Source: Cryptomeria japonica (lineage: Eukaryota; Streptophyta; Pinopsida; Cupressales; Cupressaceae). Taken from it: a stretch of 64,000 bases of DNA. The stretch covers positions 185,911,770 to 185,975,769 of the forward strand of contig NC_081406.1 of NCBI RefSeq assembly GCF_030272615.1, written 5' to 3'. Both the position numbers and the translations under genes were made by a program. Positions 32,492 through 44,399 of this stretch are shown in pieces (position 1 is the stretch's first letter; the number at the start of each line of letters is the position of its first letter). The notes under the pieces are model-generated. The model had not been told where the DNA came from, ran no database searches, and saw nothing but the letters and a program-made list of their open reading frames with translations.

Positions 32492-33878
32492 TGTAGTCAC
32501 ACAAATCTGTCCAGCTTAATTAAATAAATATTCACTATTTATTTGATTAAAAATCCACTAGCCATCAGTTAATTAAATTAATATTTAATTAATTCATCTC
32601 CAAACATTCTCCTATTGATTAAATAAATTATTCAATTTATTTTAATTAATTCATTAAATCAAATTCACAATCAATTAAATAAATAAAATCTATTTATTTA
32701 ATTAAAGTCCCCTTTTCCTCTTTTAAATAAATTAAATAAAAACATTTATTTAAATCATTTATTCCCCCCCCACTTGCATTTTCCTACAAATGCAACTGGC
32801 ACACATTTATTGGAATAAATGAATTTTATTTTAATAAAATCCTATTTTACCTCATCCACCAAATCCACTTGCAAAATCTAATCCCCTTCTAGATTCTTCT
32901 AACCCCTTCCTAATTAGCCTAATCCATCCCCTAATTATTGTCAAATTCCTAAGCAAAATGGAGTCACTTCTCAAAGACTTCAAAAGTCTTTGAAAAGCAT
33001 TTAATGCTTTGTGTGTTCAACAAATTAACCCCCAAAGTCTTCAAAAACCACTAATGGCTCTTACATGACCATTTATGGCTCTTACATAACCATTTATGGT
33101 TATTTCAAACTTGTCCCCCCAAGCATTTATTGCTTTGACCATATTTATCCTTCTTACCTTTGCACAAGAATTTATCCATTGGATAAAAGCTTTATTCTTT
33201 GAATAAAGAGTTTATTCATTCAATTAACCTTGACTTTAACTCCCAAAGTCATGTCAAGCATTTAATGCTTATTCCTTCTCCTCTCAACCTATCTCACATT
33301 GACACTTGTCATCCTGGGATTGGGTTGAAATCCCTCACATGGTTTTGAAATCATTCAATCCTGACCCTTGTTGAGATTATTCAATCTCAACCATCCATTG
33401 CTCCATTTTTCCTATAAATAGAGCCCATTTCTTCATAATCCAGATCCTGAAAACTTGTATGCATTTAACCTATAGGCATTCTAGAGAGCATTTAGCATAG
33501 CAAACTAAAATCTTGTTATTTTGGTTAAAATCAATCATTTTTAAATAGCACCTAGTATTTTAGTTTTTCATTTTACATTTTGAGCAAAATATTCAAATCT
33601 CAATCCTCCATAAGCATCCATAGTGCAAAAAGCTACTGAGAGCTACACTATTTTGGAACTTGGAGAGGAGAGGAACAAGGGAGAAGGAGCTAAGAGCATG
33701 TCAGGAGGTATTTGGAGATACCTCATCATATTTGCTTCTTTAGTTAAATATGCTTTCATGTTTTTAGTATCTCTTTTGATATGCTTGTTTAGATTAGTTT
33801 TTGATTGATTAACACTAACGATTTCTTGTGTGTGTGTTATTTATCACAGACTAACCTTGTCCATTTAGCAGAGCATCA
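32492..33878 (+). repeat. 5' LTR of element L (short-LTR reading)
   Basis: Begins TGTAGTCACACAAATCTGTC and, in the reading I prefer, ends GCAGAGCATCA just before TTTGGTGAACC. It matches 49604-50992. It contains a TATA box and the repeated TTAATTAAATAAATT words typical of a U3 region. The direct repeat actually continues to 36276, so a single 3.79-kb LTR ending in CTACA (36282) is the alternative; the short reading is favoured because it gives a CA end, a TGG primer site and an Ogre-like leader. Confidence 0.6.
33413..33420 (+). promoter_or_regulatory. TATA box in the 5' LTR of L
   Basis: TATAAATA within CCTATAAATAGAGCCC, a classical plant TATA context, conserved at 50529-50536 in the other LTR. 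Transcription would start about 30 bases downstream. Confidence 0.75.
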
Positions 33879-33880
33879 TT

Positions 33881-33900
33881 TGGTGAACCTGACATGAATC
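33881..33900 (+). other. Putative primer-binding site of L
   Basis: TGGTGAACCTGACATGAATC two bases after the proposed LTR end; the second copy (from 50995) reads TGGTGAACCCAACATGAATC. It starts with TGG as a tRNA 3' end requires, but I cannot name the tRNA. Confidence 0.45.
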
Positions 33901-33959
33901 CAAACACCAAAAAGATCATTTTTTTTAACCAATAACATGTTTGAATGTTGAAAATGTCA

Positions 33960-34200
33960 CACAGGTTGCGCTTTAGTGCTATTGAACTCATTCTAGCGCT
34001 ATTGATACTTGTTGTTCTAGCGCTATTGTATCAAGTTTAGCACTTTTGACACTGTTTTGGCGCTTTCGACACTGTTTTGGCACTATTGACCCTGTTTCGG
34101 CGTGTCTGCCTTCTCTGTCTTTCTTTTTCTTTTAGCGCTTTTGTGTTAAATAGCGCTTCTGTTCAAACACATACTAGCGCTATTGTAAAAGAACGTTGTA
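33960..34200 (+). repeat. AGCGCT repeat array in the L leader
   Basis: About ten copies of TAGCGCTATTG or variants (TAGTGCTATTG, TAGCACTTTTG, GGCGCTTTCG) spaced about 15-30 bases apart. The core AGCGCT is palindromic. It is kept in the second leader (51080-51310), and a similar array in opposite orientation lies at 48728-49040. Function unknown. Confidence 0.8.
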
Positions 34201-35460
34201 AAAAGTACCTTGTAACTGAAAAAGTGCAAGTTTTTTTAGGCTTGTGGAAGCCCCCCTTAGACATGGATTTTACTAACCGATTGTTGTTTGTGTAGGTTTA
34301 AAACTCACCCTTAAAAAAAAAAAAAAATCACAAACTTTATTTTGGTGCTTTAGAAACTTGAACAGACAAACTTTCCTTGCTTTCTAGTTAGGGTCACTTG
34401 TTTCTTTGGTGCATTAAAACTAAACAAAACAAACATTTGTTTTCTTGCAAGTTAGGAAACACACTTCATTTGGTGCTTAAAATCAACACTTCCATTCTTT
34501 CTTGCATCAAAAGAATTTACAATCCACACTTCTATTTTTGGTGCACATAAAATACACAATCAACTTGTTTAAATTTTTTTGCAAAAATGATTTTACTTCA
34601 TGCAAACGTGTTTTTCATTAAGTTGACCAAGATTTGAAATTCTAGTTTACTCAAACATATTGCCTTTGAAGTTAAAACAAACACCATGACTATTGGAGCA
34701 ACATCTCCAAATAGTTAGATCACATTGCAATAACAGATTAAAAAGAACAAGTGTTTTTCATGCTTGGCACACTTGTGCAAAAAGGTTGGTCGAGTGGTCC
34801 TACTTCTAACACACACTATCCTCTCCCTTGGCTTTCGTGGTCCTAGGTGCAAGAGAAAAGTGTTAGTAACACTCAAAAATTTTATCTTTTTAAGCAAGGC
34901 CTGCCAAGAGACACATCACTCTTGGGAACGACCTTGTGCGGTAAATCCTTCGAGCCGCTATAAAAATCAGGTGAGAGCAAAAGCTGTAACCTTGGATATA
35001 GTTGTTCCTACAGTGTAACTAGCTGAAAGGACATATGGGCCCCACCACTAGTTACAAGGCTCTTAAGTGAGTCACTGCAGAATGAACTTATGTCCAAAAA
35101 CATCGAACATGACTAAACACCTTTAAGTAGTAGCCCACCTGTTCTATTGATTGAGGATATTTGCGATATAATTTAGTGCAAGAGCATAGATGGTTTTTCT
35201 CCCAAGATACTCACCATACATATTTCCTTGAGTAGAAACATAGCTTTTTGAAAAGTCACTTGTGGCTTGATAAAAGCGGTGACTCCCCCATCATAGGGAT
35301 CATCTATTTGTTATGCTCATGCAAGACTTAGTATATCACATCCTTACCTGCCACGGCAGGATTCATAAGGTATGTAGTACCAAAGTTGAAGAAATATCAA
35401 GATGTGGCCTAATTTATCAGAACTGGCCATTTGACCTTAGGGATAAAAAGTGTTTGAAGT

Positions 35461-36231
35461 GTGTTCATTTTAAAGACCAAGTGCAAATTGAGCCGACTTC
35501 AGGCTTTGGAAATACACCTTAAAAATACATCTAAAGGAAGGGTCATATACAAGTCCAAGGATTGGGTTGATCTAGACCCATACTCATTTGTGCCTTTGGG
35601 GGCAACATTCTTGTGTTTGTGTGGTTGCTTTGTTTTCTTGTCAAAAAAAAAATTAGAAAATCACTTCCAAAAACAAAGTATTCATCCAACCAAACACATC
35701 AAAAAAAAAGTGCAAACAACAAAAGTATCAAAAAACTTTATGAGCATTCTTCACATCTTGCAAAAGAAGAAGCGTCATCAGAATATCAACTTGAAAAGAA
35801 GACCATTAAGCTCAAAGGCTTTGATCAAAAGGAGGAAATTCTTCTATATAAATAGACAAATCTTTGTCTCCCATAGAGTTTTTCTGTGTCACATGCGCCT
35901 CTACCTTCAAGGCAAAACAAATGAATTTGATTCAAAATCATTGAACCGTAGAGCTTTTATGCAATATAGAGCTCTGAGTTATCACAAAAACCAAGGAGGT
36001 AAGATTAATCCCAACTTTTTTCCCAAACGTCTATATCACATACAACACAGCTCGAGAAATACCACCAACACCCGAAAGAGAAGAGGTAGAGTTTGTCCCA
36101 TTTGTGACACAAAGTTTTTATTGAATTTGAAAACATTTCATCCATTATCTTACTCATACATCATCATTTCATCATCAATCTATCCCAACTCTCAAAACAT
36201 TAAGAGGTTGTTGTCCCAAGTTCTCTTTTAG
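35461..36231 (+). CDS. Possible ORF1 of element L, function unknown
   Basis: A 256-codon open frame. Visible are KSKDWVDLDPYSFVPLGATF, a short Cys-rich hydrophobic stretch (LCLCGCFVF), then a very Lys/Arg/His-rich body (LENHFQKQSIHPTKHIKKK, NINLKRRPLSSKALIKRRKF). The leader copy at 52625-53242 keeps the frame but ends differently because of an indel near the C-terminus. It stands where Ogre elements have ORF1, but no domain is recognised. The two copies are too alike in DNA for frame conservation to prove coding, so it may be a chance ORF. Confidence 0.25.
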   Translation: MFILKTKCKLSRLQALEIHLKNTSKGRVIYKSKDWVDLDPYSFVPLGATFLCLCGCFVFLSKKKLENHFQKQSIHPTKHIKKKVQTTKVSKNFMSILHILQKKKRHQNINLKRRPLSSKALIKRRKFFYINRQIFVSHRVFLCHMRLYLQGKTNEFDSKSLNRRAFMQYRALSYHKNQGGKINPNFFPKRLYHIQHSSRNTTNTRKRRGRVCPICDTKFLLNLKTFHPLSYSYIIISSSIYPNSQNIKRLLSQVLF

Positions 36232-36573
36232 ATATTGCTTGAAATCAAAAAACATCACATCCCTTTATAGATTGTTTCTACATCTAGGATAAGCTCATCC
36301 TAAGAGACACATCTATGCGGGTTAAAACTAGTTCATGAGTGAATCCTCTCATTACTAGGTAGTTAAATCTGTAACACATCTGAGTTTTCTCTACACCTTA
36401 TCACATCAAAACTTATCAAACAAACAAGCAATTCAAAGAAGGAATTTCGGTTACATCTACCTTAAAAGTGCTAGAAATCCACATACAATGCAATTCACCA
36501 ACCATCAATCTTTCATTTCATCAAACAACTCATCATCATTTTCACACAACTTCAACAAAATTTTGCAAGCAAA

Positions 36574-38190
36574 ATGGCCCAAACCCGATCACAGTCAAGG
36601 CAACGAGAAATAGAAATGGAAGAAGAAGAAGAGGAAAATCTCAATGAGTTTCAAGAAGCACTTGGAGGAAATGCAAATGACGAAAACCCAAGTACTCCTA
36701 CTCCTGCAACAATAGAAAGGGCTCAACATAACCCTCTCTTTAATAGACTATTTGATGAAATACTCAGGAGCAATGCGGATGCTCACTTTTTAAAGCTCGC
36801 CCAAGAAGGAGCAAAACTCCCCTCTGACTTTGATCTTGCCCAATTAAGACAAGCATCAGAAAGACAAAGTCACCATGAAGAGGAAAGAGGTAGAGATCCC
36901 ATCAGATATAACATTCCTCGAGGTAACCCACCACCTTCTCCTCCAACTGAAATGGAGATGTTGCGGCAACAAGTCGAGAATCTCGCCCAACAACTTCATA
37001 GTGGTGTCAAGACCAACCAATTCTCACTCAATGACATCTGTCCCTATCCTTTTGATAGGAATCTTTATATGCCACCCTTTCCACGAGGATTCGAAACACC
37101 CAAATTCGAAAAATATAGAGGAAAGGGGGATCCCCGCGATCATGTCAGAGAATTTCATTCCTCTTGTCTCAAAGTAGCATATGAAGACACATACCTAATG
37201 CGCCTTTTTCCCCAAAGCTTGGGAGGAACAACCACATCATGGTTTTCCCGACTATCAGGTGGCATTAGAACATTTGAGGAACTTATCTAGAAATTCCTCG
37301 CTCATTACTCTCATAACATTGAATGCGACATCACCATGGTTGATCTATGCAACACCAAACAAAAACCAGGTGAACTATTCTCAGTATTCCTGCAATGATG
37401 GCGCCAAATGTCTAGCAGATGTTCTCTTCAGCTACCTGAACGAGAGCTAGTGGAAATATTCATTTCCAACTTAAGCGAAGAAATGGAATTTCACCTGGAT
37501 GTCAAAGACACAGACTCTTTTAATGATATGATCACCAAGGGTTTGAAATGTGAGCGGGCCCTCATCAAGAAAGGACTCATCAAAATCTATAATGAACCAA
37601 ATGATGGTCCTTTCCAACGCTTCAATAGTGATAAACCAAGCTTCTAGAACAAAAACAAGAATATCGTCAATGATGGGGTTGTGGAGGCTAGGACTATACA
37701 AACTGCACAACCTATGGTTTGGTTTGCAGGATAGAATCCTCCACCTCAGAATAACACAAATGTTCCTTCCAGTCAAAGTCACATCACATCTCATGATGAA
37801 CCAAGACCTCGTCAGCAAAAACAAAAACGCACATACACTCCCTTAGGGGAACCCATTGAAACAGTATTGCGACAACTCATTTCTCCAAATTTGGTCACCC
37901 TACCAAAAACATCAAACTATGAACCTCAGGTCAAACCTACATGGTGGAGAGATACTGAACACTCTGATTTCCACCAAGGAAGAGGACACAAGACAAGTAA
38001 TTGTCACCGATTGAAAGATCTCATTCAGGATCTTATTGATTGAGGAGAAATTGAAATAGAAGGACATGACCCAAAAAAACCAATAATGATCATCTGATGT
38101 TCAAAAATCCACTTCCATCACAAGATCAAAGGGGTCCTTCCACTTCCAGGTGAGGCACTGATACCACAGATTATACACAGGCTGCGTATA
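36574..38190 (+). pseudogene. Element L gag
   Basis: Starts MAQTRSQSRQREIEMEEEEE. A Pro-rich stretch leads to the retrotransposon gag domain: PPFPRGFETPKFEKYRGKGD, VREFHSSCLKVAYEDTYLMR, FPQSLGGTTTSWFSRLSGG, and after a stop, KQKPGELFSVFLQ and WRQMSSRC. Near 37970 there is the Tat-type nucleocapsid FHQGRGHKTSNCHRLKDLIQ, whose first Cys is not seen. Stops lie at 37288 (TAG), 37396 (TGA), 37645 (TAG), 37732 (TAG), 38041 (TGA) and 38151 (TGA). One base is missing in the A-run near 38090, shifting to the frame used by all of pol. The native protein forms the capsid. Confidence 0.88.
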
Positions 38191-39197
38191 ATTACACTGT
38201 AAATCATCTGTATGATGCCAGTGAACAAGTTGCAACTATAACCTTCAAAAATCCCAACTCAAATTGCAATGTTGTTACGCATCGCGGTAAGGTTACCATA
38301 AAGGCAGCTCCACAAGGTACCACCTCCATCCCAAAGCAATACAATCTTGTGGAACAATTAGATAAAATGCCTGCACTTATATCCATTTTAAAGCTATTGC
38401 GCCTATCACCATCTCATAAAACTATCTTGGATCAAGCACTCCAAGAGGCATCAGTCCCTACAAACCTGAATACAGACCAATTTCAAGTCATGGTTGGAAG
38501 TCTAAAGTTATCACCTTGTCTCACTTTTTTTGAAAGTGACAACTCTTCCTTCCAACAACCTCATAATGCCTCACTCCACATCGAAAGATTTATTAACCAG
38601 CATAGGATCAAGCAAGTCTTGATAGATAATGGAGTAGGCCTGAATATTTGTACACTACAGTTGGTCACAGCATTGGGATATGCAATAGAATCAGTGGATC
38701 CCCGTAAGAAGATCACAATCAAAGCCTATGACAATGCGGAGCGTTCCTCCAAAGGAGCTATGGTACTACCAATCCAAGTAGGCCCTATGGTAAAACACAT
38801 CATCTGTCAGGTTTTGGACCTTCCTCTGCCATATAATCTATTGTTAGGAAGACCTTGGATACATGCCATGCAAGCCGTTCCATCTACCTACCATCAATGT
38901 ATCAAGTTCTCACATAACGGTGCAGAGATCACAATCCTGGGTGATGCAAATCCCTTTGCATACTGTCATAATATCAGCCATCAACCAGAGATTACTGTTC
39001 CTAATAATAGAGAAGCCATTTCCTCCACATCATATATAAGTCCCACCTCTCTTGCTAGTTCAAACACCACTATACCCGAGAAAGAAAAGCTTAAGATGAA
39101 GATAGAAGAGGAAGGTCCTGGGGAATACAACTTGAGTCAACTCTTTTGTGTGGGACAAATGCCCACTTCTCCTAGAACACATGGTAAACCACAGTAG
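38191..39197 (+). pseudogene. Element L aspartic protease
   Basis: Reads HRGKVTIKAAPQGTTSIPKQ, MEQLDKMPALISILKLLRL, then the active-site region KQVLIDNGVGLNICTLQLVT and LPLPYNLLLGRPWIHAMQAV, followed by TYHQCIKFSHNGAEITILGD. Tat proteases carry DNGS here; the Ser is Val in this copy. The stretch is open for 282 codons and ends at TAG (39195). It would process gag-pol. Confidence 0.87.
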
Positions 39198-40037
39198 TTA
39201 CTCCAACAACCACTGATCACGCCAGCATGTGCTTTGACACCTTTCATCCCTAGAAAGAGTCAAGAAGAAGAAACCCAAGATGAGGACTTAACAGAATGGA
39301 TCTATAAAGATCCCATCACCACTGATATACTAAAAGTTAAAATTCCTACAGAGCAGTATGGCAAAGGTCTCCTCATTATGCAAACAATGGGGTATGATGG
39401 TCAGAGTGCTTTAGGATATTGCAAACAAGGACGACATGAACCTCTACTGCCAGAATTAAAGCCCAAGGATAATACAGGCCTAGGCTTTGAAAAGGAGATC
39501 TTTCCTAAGCTCAGATTCAAAGGAAAACCCAACAAACCACTATATCAGCCTATTGCAAAGAGAACACCTTTTATTATCAGAGCAACATCAAACACCATCG
39601 CAGCTGCCCCACCGAGACTCAAAATCCCAACACAATCAGCTACAATGCCAATCATCCCACCCAACAAACCAGTAGTCCCATCAGTAAAACCATTAGTAGC
39701 AGAAACTGTATCAGAACCCGTAGCAGCATCTATGGCACCAGCAGTTCCAGCAAAAGCCACTGAGTCAACACTGCCAATACTCCCTGTACCATATTCTTTT
39801 ATCCCCATCGACCTTCCTGCAGCACCAATCACTACAAAGGTACATCAACCAATCACACCTGTAGTATTTAACTCAAAAGACATCCCAGTATGGTATAGTA
39901 ATCAGATGCTGGAAAGTGACTCAGAGACCGACTCACATGAGTGGGAATTTGATTCTGTACATCTTAACACTTCAGATGAGGAAGACACATCACTACCTCC
40001 ACCACGCAAAGACATCCCTATTTATGGAGAAGCATAG
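39198..40037 (+). pseudogene. Element L G-patch-like region and proline/acidic linker
   Basis: After TPFIPRKSQEEETQDEDLTE there is a glycine-spaced motif, MQTMGYDGQSALGYCKQGRH, then KPKDNTGLGFE, resembling the G-patch-like segment found between protease and RT of Tat/Ogre elements. A Pro/Ala/Val-rich stretch (PIIPPNKPVVPSVKPLVAET) and an acidic tail (SDSETDSHEWEFD) follow, ending at TAG 40035. The G-patch may bind RNA; the role in retrotransposons is not known. Confidence 0.7.
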
Positions 40038-41522
40038 ATAAAGACTTCTTGGGTTCCTGAGCTGGAAACATCTTCCACAGACCCTACGTCTCATCCTATG
40101 CCTAATTCTGATAGGGAGAGTACCATCAAAGACCTTCACCATAATGTCTTAACCCTCACTGATACATCTAACGCACTTAACCTAATCGATGAAGTAATGT
40201 CCATTATCCACCCTGAACTCATCGAATGGAACCAACCAAATCCCCCATGTCTTGACTTCTTCCAAAATGATGAGGCCATCATTAACTTTTTGGAATTAAG
40301 GGATAACCTACCAAGCAGGGATCACAAAGCTGGATTCACCATTGAACTTAATAGCGTAGCATACTTTGGGGTGGATGCCAAACCCTTCAGTTGCAAAAAT
40401 ATCACAATAAAACATGGATCTTCCAGTGAAAACCACACCATGGCACTGTTTGATTCAACAAAAGTAAAAAGAAAGAGTGTATCTAATGGTAAAAACCTCT
40501 CTGAGGTGCCTGAGGATGAAGGGTTTGACATTCTCCCTACTAGTGTACAATAGGAACGATCAATGATTCTCATCAAGGAAACCAAAGAATACAATGTGGG
40601 GACTCCTGAAAATCCTCACCTCATACATCTGGCATCTCTTCTCACTCCAAAGGAATAGCCTAAATTCATAGAGTTCTTTCAAAAGCGTCAGATCAACTTT
40701 GCATGGTCATATGCAGACATGCCTGGGCTTGATCTTGATTTAGTCATGCATCACCTCACCATCGCAGAAGGAGCCAAACCTGTCGAGCAGAAGCTTCGTA
40801 AGATGCATCCTCAAACTACAGTACTAGTCAAAACAGAACTCAAGAAACTCCTAGATGTTGGTTTCATTAGACCAATTGATTATGCAGATTGGATATCCAA
40901 CATTGTGCCTATCGGAAAACCAAAAGGGGGCATCCGCATTTGTACCGACTTCAGAGATCTAAATAAGGAATATCCTAAGGATGACTTCTCCCTACCAAAT
41001 ATCGACATCATAATGGATCTGACAGCAGGACATGCCATGCTTTCACTCATGGATGGCTTTTCAGGATATAATCAAATAAAGATCACACCAGAGGACCAAC
41101 ATAAGATAGCCTTCACATGTCCATGGGGCACATATTGCTAGAATGTAATGCTTTTCAGTCTCAAGAATGCAGGAGCAACCTATCAAAGAGAAATGACCAC
41201 CATCTTCCATGACATGATGCATACTATGATGGAAGATTATGTGGATGACTTACTAGCAAAATCACTCACCAGAGAAGGGCATCTCCACATCTTAGATAAA
41301 ATCTTTGATAGACTGGAACAATACCATGTTTGACTCAACCCAAAGAAATGTGTCTTTGGAGTAACCTCCGGGAAGCTTCTCGGATACATTGTCTCAAGCA
41401 AAGGTATTGAGGTCGACCCAGCAAAGGTAAAAGAAATCATGGACATGCCACCTCTAAAGAATATCAGTTAGCTAAGGACATTACAAGGATGGCTTCAATC
41501 CATCCGAAGATTCATTGCACAA
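40038..41522 (+). pseudogene. Element L reverse transcriptase
   Basis: An N-terminal linker (40098-40553, FFQNDEAIINFLELRDN) leads to KRQINFAWSYADMPGLDLDL, HHLTIAEGAKPVEQKLRKMH, SNIVPIGKPKGGIRICTDFR, DLNKEYPKDDFSLPNID, MLSLMDGFSGYNQIKI and SLKNAGATYQREM. The catalytic YVDD is at 41238-41249. LNPKKCVFGVTSGKLLGYIV and GWLQSIRRFIAQLADK follow. Stops: 40551 TAG, 40656 TAG, 41139 TAG (where relatives have Trp), 41331 TGA, 41469 TAG. All lie in one frame, so the domain is otherwise uninterrupted. Confidence 0.92.
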
Positions 41523-42089
41523 TTGGCTGATAAGTGTCACCCATTCACACACCTGCTATACAAGAACATCTGCTTTCAGTGGGATGCCCGATGCCAACAT
41601 GCATTTCAGACACTTAAAGACTATCTCATGAAACCACCATTGTTGATCCCACCAGATCCAAGTAGACCATTGTTACTCTATATCTCAACCACAAGTACAG
41701 CATTGGGTTTACTACTGGCACAACATAATGCAGAAGGAAAAGAGTGTGATGTTTACTACATCTCTCATACACTGGTTGGCTATGAACTCAATTACACCCC
41801 TATTGAGCGAGCTTACCTAGTAGTAATCTTAGCAGCCACTAAACTGAGGCACTATCTATTAACAGACAAAGTACAACTCATTGCAAAGATTGATCCACTC
41901 AAGTATTTACTCAGCAAAGCAGCATTGACACGTCGCTTGGCTAAATGGGTGATGATTCTAAGTGAATTTGACATCGAGTATGTAGATCGTAAATCTATCA
42001 AAGGTCAAGTTATTGCGGATCAATTGGCCGATGCACCTCTCATAGGCGATCATCCTCTCATTTCCAATTTTCTAGATGAAGAGATATTC
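41523..42089 (+). pseudogene. Element L RNase H joined to RT
   Basis: Contains CHPFTHLLYKNICFQWDARC, PPDPSRPLLLYISTTSTALG, YISHTLVGYELNYTPIERAY, LAATKLRHYLLTDKVQLIAK and RRLAKWVMILSEFDIEYVDR. In Tat elements this RT-linked RNase H has lost its catalytic residues; here the usual first Asp position reads YIST, in agreement with a degenerate connection domain. Confidence 0.85.
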
Positions 42090-42698
42090 ATGATTACAAC
42101 AACACAACCCTGGAAACTACACTTCAATGTTTCGTACACCAGGCAAGGCTCGGGGGCAGGCATTCTATTTATCACACCTTAAGGTGATAGCATCCTGAAG
42201 TCTTACAAGCTCACAAATCCATGCACCAACAACATAGCAGAGTATGAGGCCTTGATCACAGGACTCAGGCTAGCTGTACAATGGAAATTACAAGAACTAC
42301 AAGTATATGGCGACTCCCAACTGGTCATTTGACAAGCAACAAATGAATATCAGACCAAGGATGATAAACTCATGCCATATAAGAAAATGGTGGACACTCT
42401 AAAGACATCATTTACTACTATCACTTTTGAGCAGATACCAAGAGATCAGAATCGAGCTGCTAACTCTATGGCTACCATCGCATCTCTCCTAGATCTTCCA
42501 CAGAATTCAACACACTACGAGTTCTTGGTAGAACAGCTTTGGATTCCTTCTTATGATATCCCCAAATCTGAAATGATATGTCACCTTGTCAGTTCTAAAT
42601 CCCCATGTTATGGTGAGTTCTACACCTATCTCCACGATCACACCCTTCCTCCCAACCAATCGAATAACCAACGTAAAACCTTCATTTGCCAAACTGCT
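42090..42698 (+). pseudogene. Element L second (archaeal-type) RNase H
   Basis: WKLHFNVSYTRQGSGAGILF, then after TAA (42180) CTNNIAEYEALITGLRLAVQ, ELQVYGDSQLVI, a TGA (42330) and QATNEYQTKD. It ends with FEQIPRDQNRAANSMATIAS. The first catalytic motif FDGS is changed to FNVS, losing the Asp, while the Glu in AEYEA and the Asp in YGDSQ remain. Presence of this second RNase H is the main evidence for the Tat/Ogre lineage. Confidence 0.88.
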
Positions 42699-43862
42699 TG
42701 ATATACCATTATTGCTGAAACCCTATACCGCCGTGGTCTTGATGGTACTCTCCTTCGATGTCTGGAACAAGGTGAGATAACAAAGGCTTTGGAAGAAGTC
42801 CATGAAGGAATTTGCAGGACTCACTCAAGTGGTCCGTCACTAGCCAAGAAACTCCTGCGCAATGGATACTATTGGCCATCTATGGAAAAGGATTCCTACT
42901 ACTTTGTCAGAAAATGCAAGAAATGTCAAGTTCATGGCGACCTAATACATGCACCAGCCCAGGAACTGCAACCAATCACAACACCATGGCCTTTTTGTCA
43001 ATGGGGCCTTGACCTTGTGGGTAAGATTCATCCATCTTCATCCAATGGCCATAAATTCATTATTACCGCCACTAAATATTTCACAAAGTGGATCGAAGCT
43101 GTTCCACTTACCCAAGTCACTAGCAAGCAGATCACCTCATTCATCCTCAACTACATCATTTGCTAGTATGGTGTACCCATGTCCATCATCATAGATAACG
43201 GTCTTCCTTTCAAAAATCAGGATGTCTGTGAACTTTGTGAGAAATTTCATATCCAACACCACTTTTCCACTCCCTATTACCCACAAGGCAATGGTCAGGC
43301 CGAAGCATCCAATAAAAACATATTGAGGATCCTAAAGAAGATAGTCAATGATGCCGGTCATGATTGGCATGTTCAACTAAATCTAGCACTATGGGTATAT
43401 CGAACTAGCATTCAAACCCCTGCAGGTGCAACTCCTTATTCGTTGGTCTATGGTGTAAAAGCTATCTTGCTTATTGAGGTTGAGATACCATCACTACGGG
43501 TTTCCTTGCATAATCTAATAGATGATGAAGCCTACAGAGTATCCCGTCTTCAGGACTTAGAGTTACTAGATGAGAAACGACAAGATGCATACAACCATCT
43601 CAAAGCCTATCAGCAACACATGAGCATAAGCTACAATCACCGAGTTAGACCTCGTACATTTGAGGTAGGTGATCTTGTTCTACGAGAGATTCCTCGCAAT
43701 CAACCAAACAGAAAACATCAGGGCAAGTTTGAATCAAACTGGTTGGGCCCATATGTTGTCACTGCTGTATTCGGGTCTGGGGCATATCAGTTGGCTACAT
43801 CAGAAGGAGAACCGCTCACAGATCCAATCAACAACATGCACCTCAAACGGTTTTATACCTAA
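42699..43862 (+). pseudogene. Element L integrase
   Basis: After TGA 42699 comes YRRGLDGTLLRCL, then the zinc region HEGICRTHSSGPSLAKKLLR with KCKKCQVHG, then the core: FCQWGLDLVGKIHPSSSNGH (Asp), after TAG 43164 SIIIDNGLPFKNQDVCELCE (Asp), and YYPQGNGQAEASNKN (Glu). The C-terminal part has YRTSIQTPAGATPYSLVYG, FEVGDLVLREIPRNQPNRKH and KFESNWLGPYVVTAVFGSGA, the GPY/F module. It ends HLKRFYT at TAA 43860. All three catalytic residues are kept. Confidence 0.92.
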
Positions 43863-44268
43863 GCTGAACAAAGCATCAGGCTTCCCTACATACCAGAAAA
43901 TACCACAAACATTCAGAAAAATGTCCTGAAGAAATACAAAAACATTAAAAAAACTAAAGAAAAATCATGCATCCAAATGGTGAACAACCACTCCAGTGGC
44001 ACCTTGGGTAAGTGCAATGGTGAAAACCTGGAAAACAGGCGCCACTCGTAAAGACAATGGCTCCAGTATCTTTCAGGCTCGTTGTGATCACATTCATACA
44101 TACACACATCCATCCATCCAAACCATGGCTTGTTATTTGATATGCAATAAAGAGATAGTACTTCATGCATCTTGCATCCCACTCTATCATAGTCATGTCT
44201 ACACTTAGGGGCAATACCCTTAAAAACTAGATAATGGAAGTGGATTCTACATTACTGGTGATTCATTG

Positions 44269-44395
44269 GCAAAAACATTCAAAAATGTCTCACAAAAATC
44301 CAAAAACATTCAAAAATGTCACAAAATACCAAAAACATTCAAAAATGTCTCACAAAATACCAAAAACATTCAAAAACAATACAAAGTCCAAAAAC
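44269..44395 (+). repeat. Tandem repeat, AAAAACATTCAAAAATGTCTCACAAAATACC type
   Basis: About four copies of a unit of roughly 30 bases, downstream of L integrase. Each holds ACATTCAAAAATGT, which can form a small hairpin. A single related copy lies near 43911. Overlapping ORFs here are by-products of the repeat. Confidence 0.85.
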
Positions 44396-44399
44396 AACG

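Larger units (their letters stand above)
33901..36573 (+). other. Leader region of element L, upstream of gag
   Basis: A 2.7-kb stretch between the proposed primer site and gag. It contains the AGCGCT array, a poly-A run (about 34314-34327), no pol domain, and one open frame near its end. Ogre elements are known for a long leader with an extra ORF1. The part up to 36276 is repeated after the 3' LTR; 36277-36573 is unique. Confidence 0.6.
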
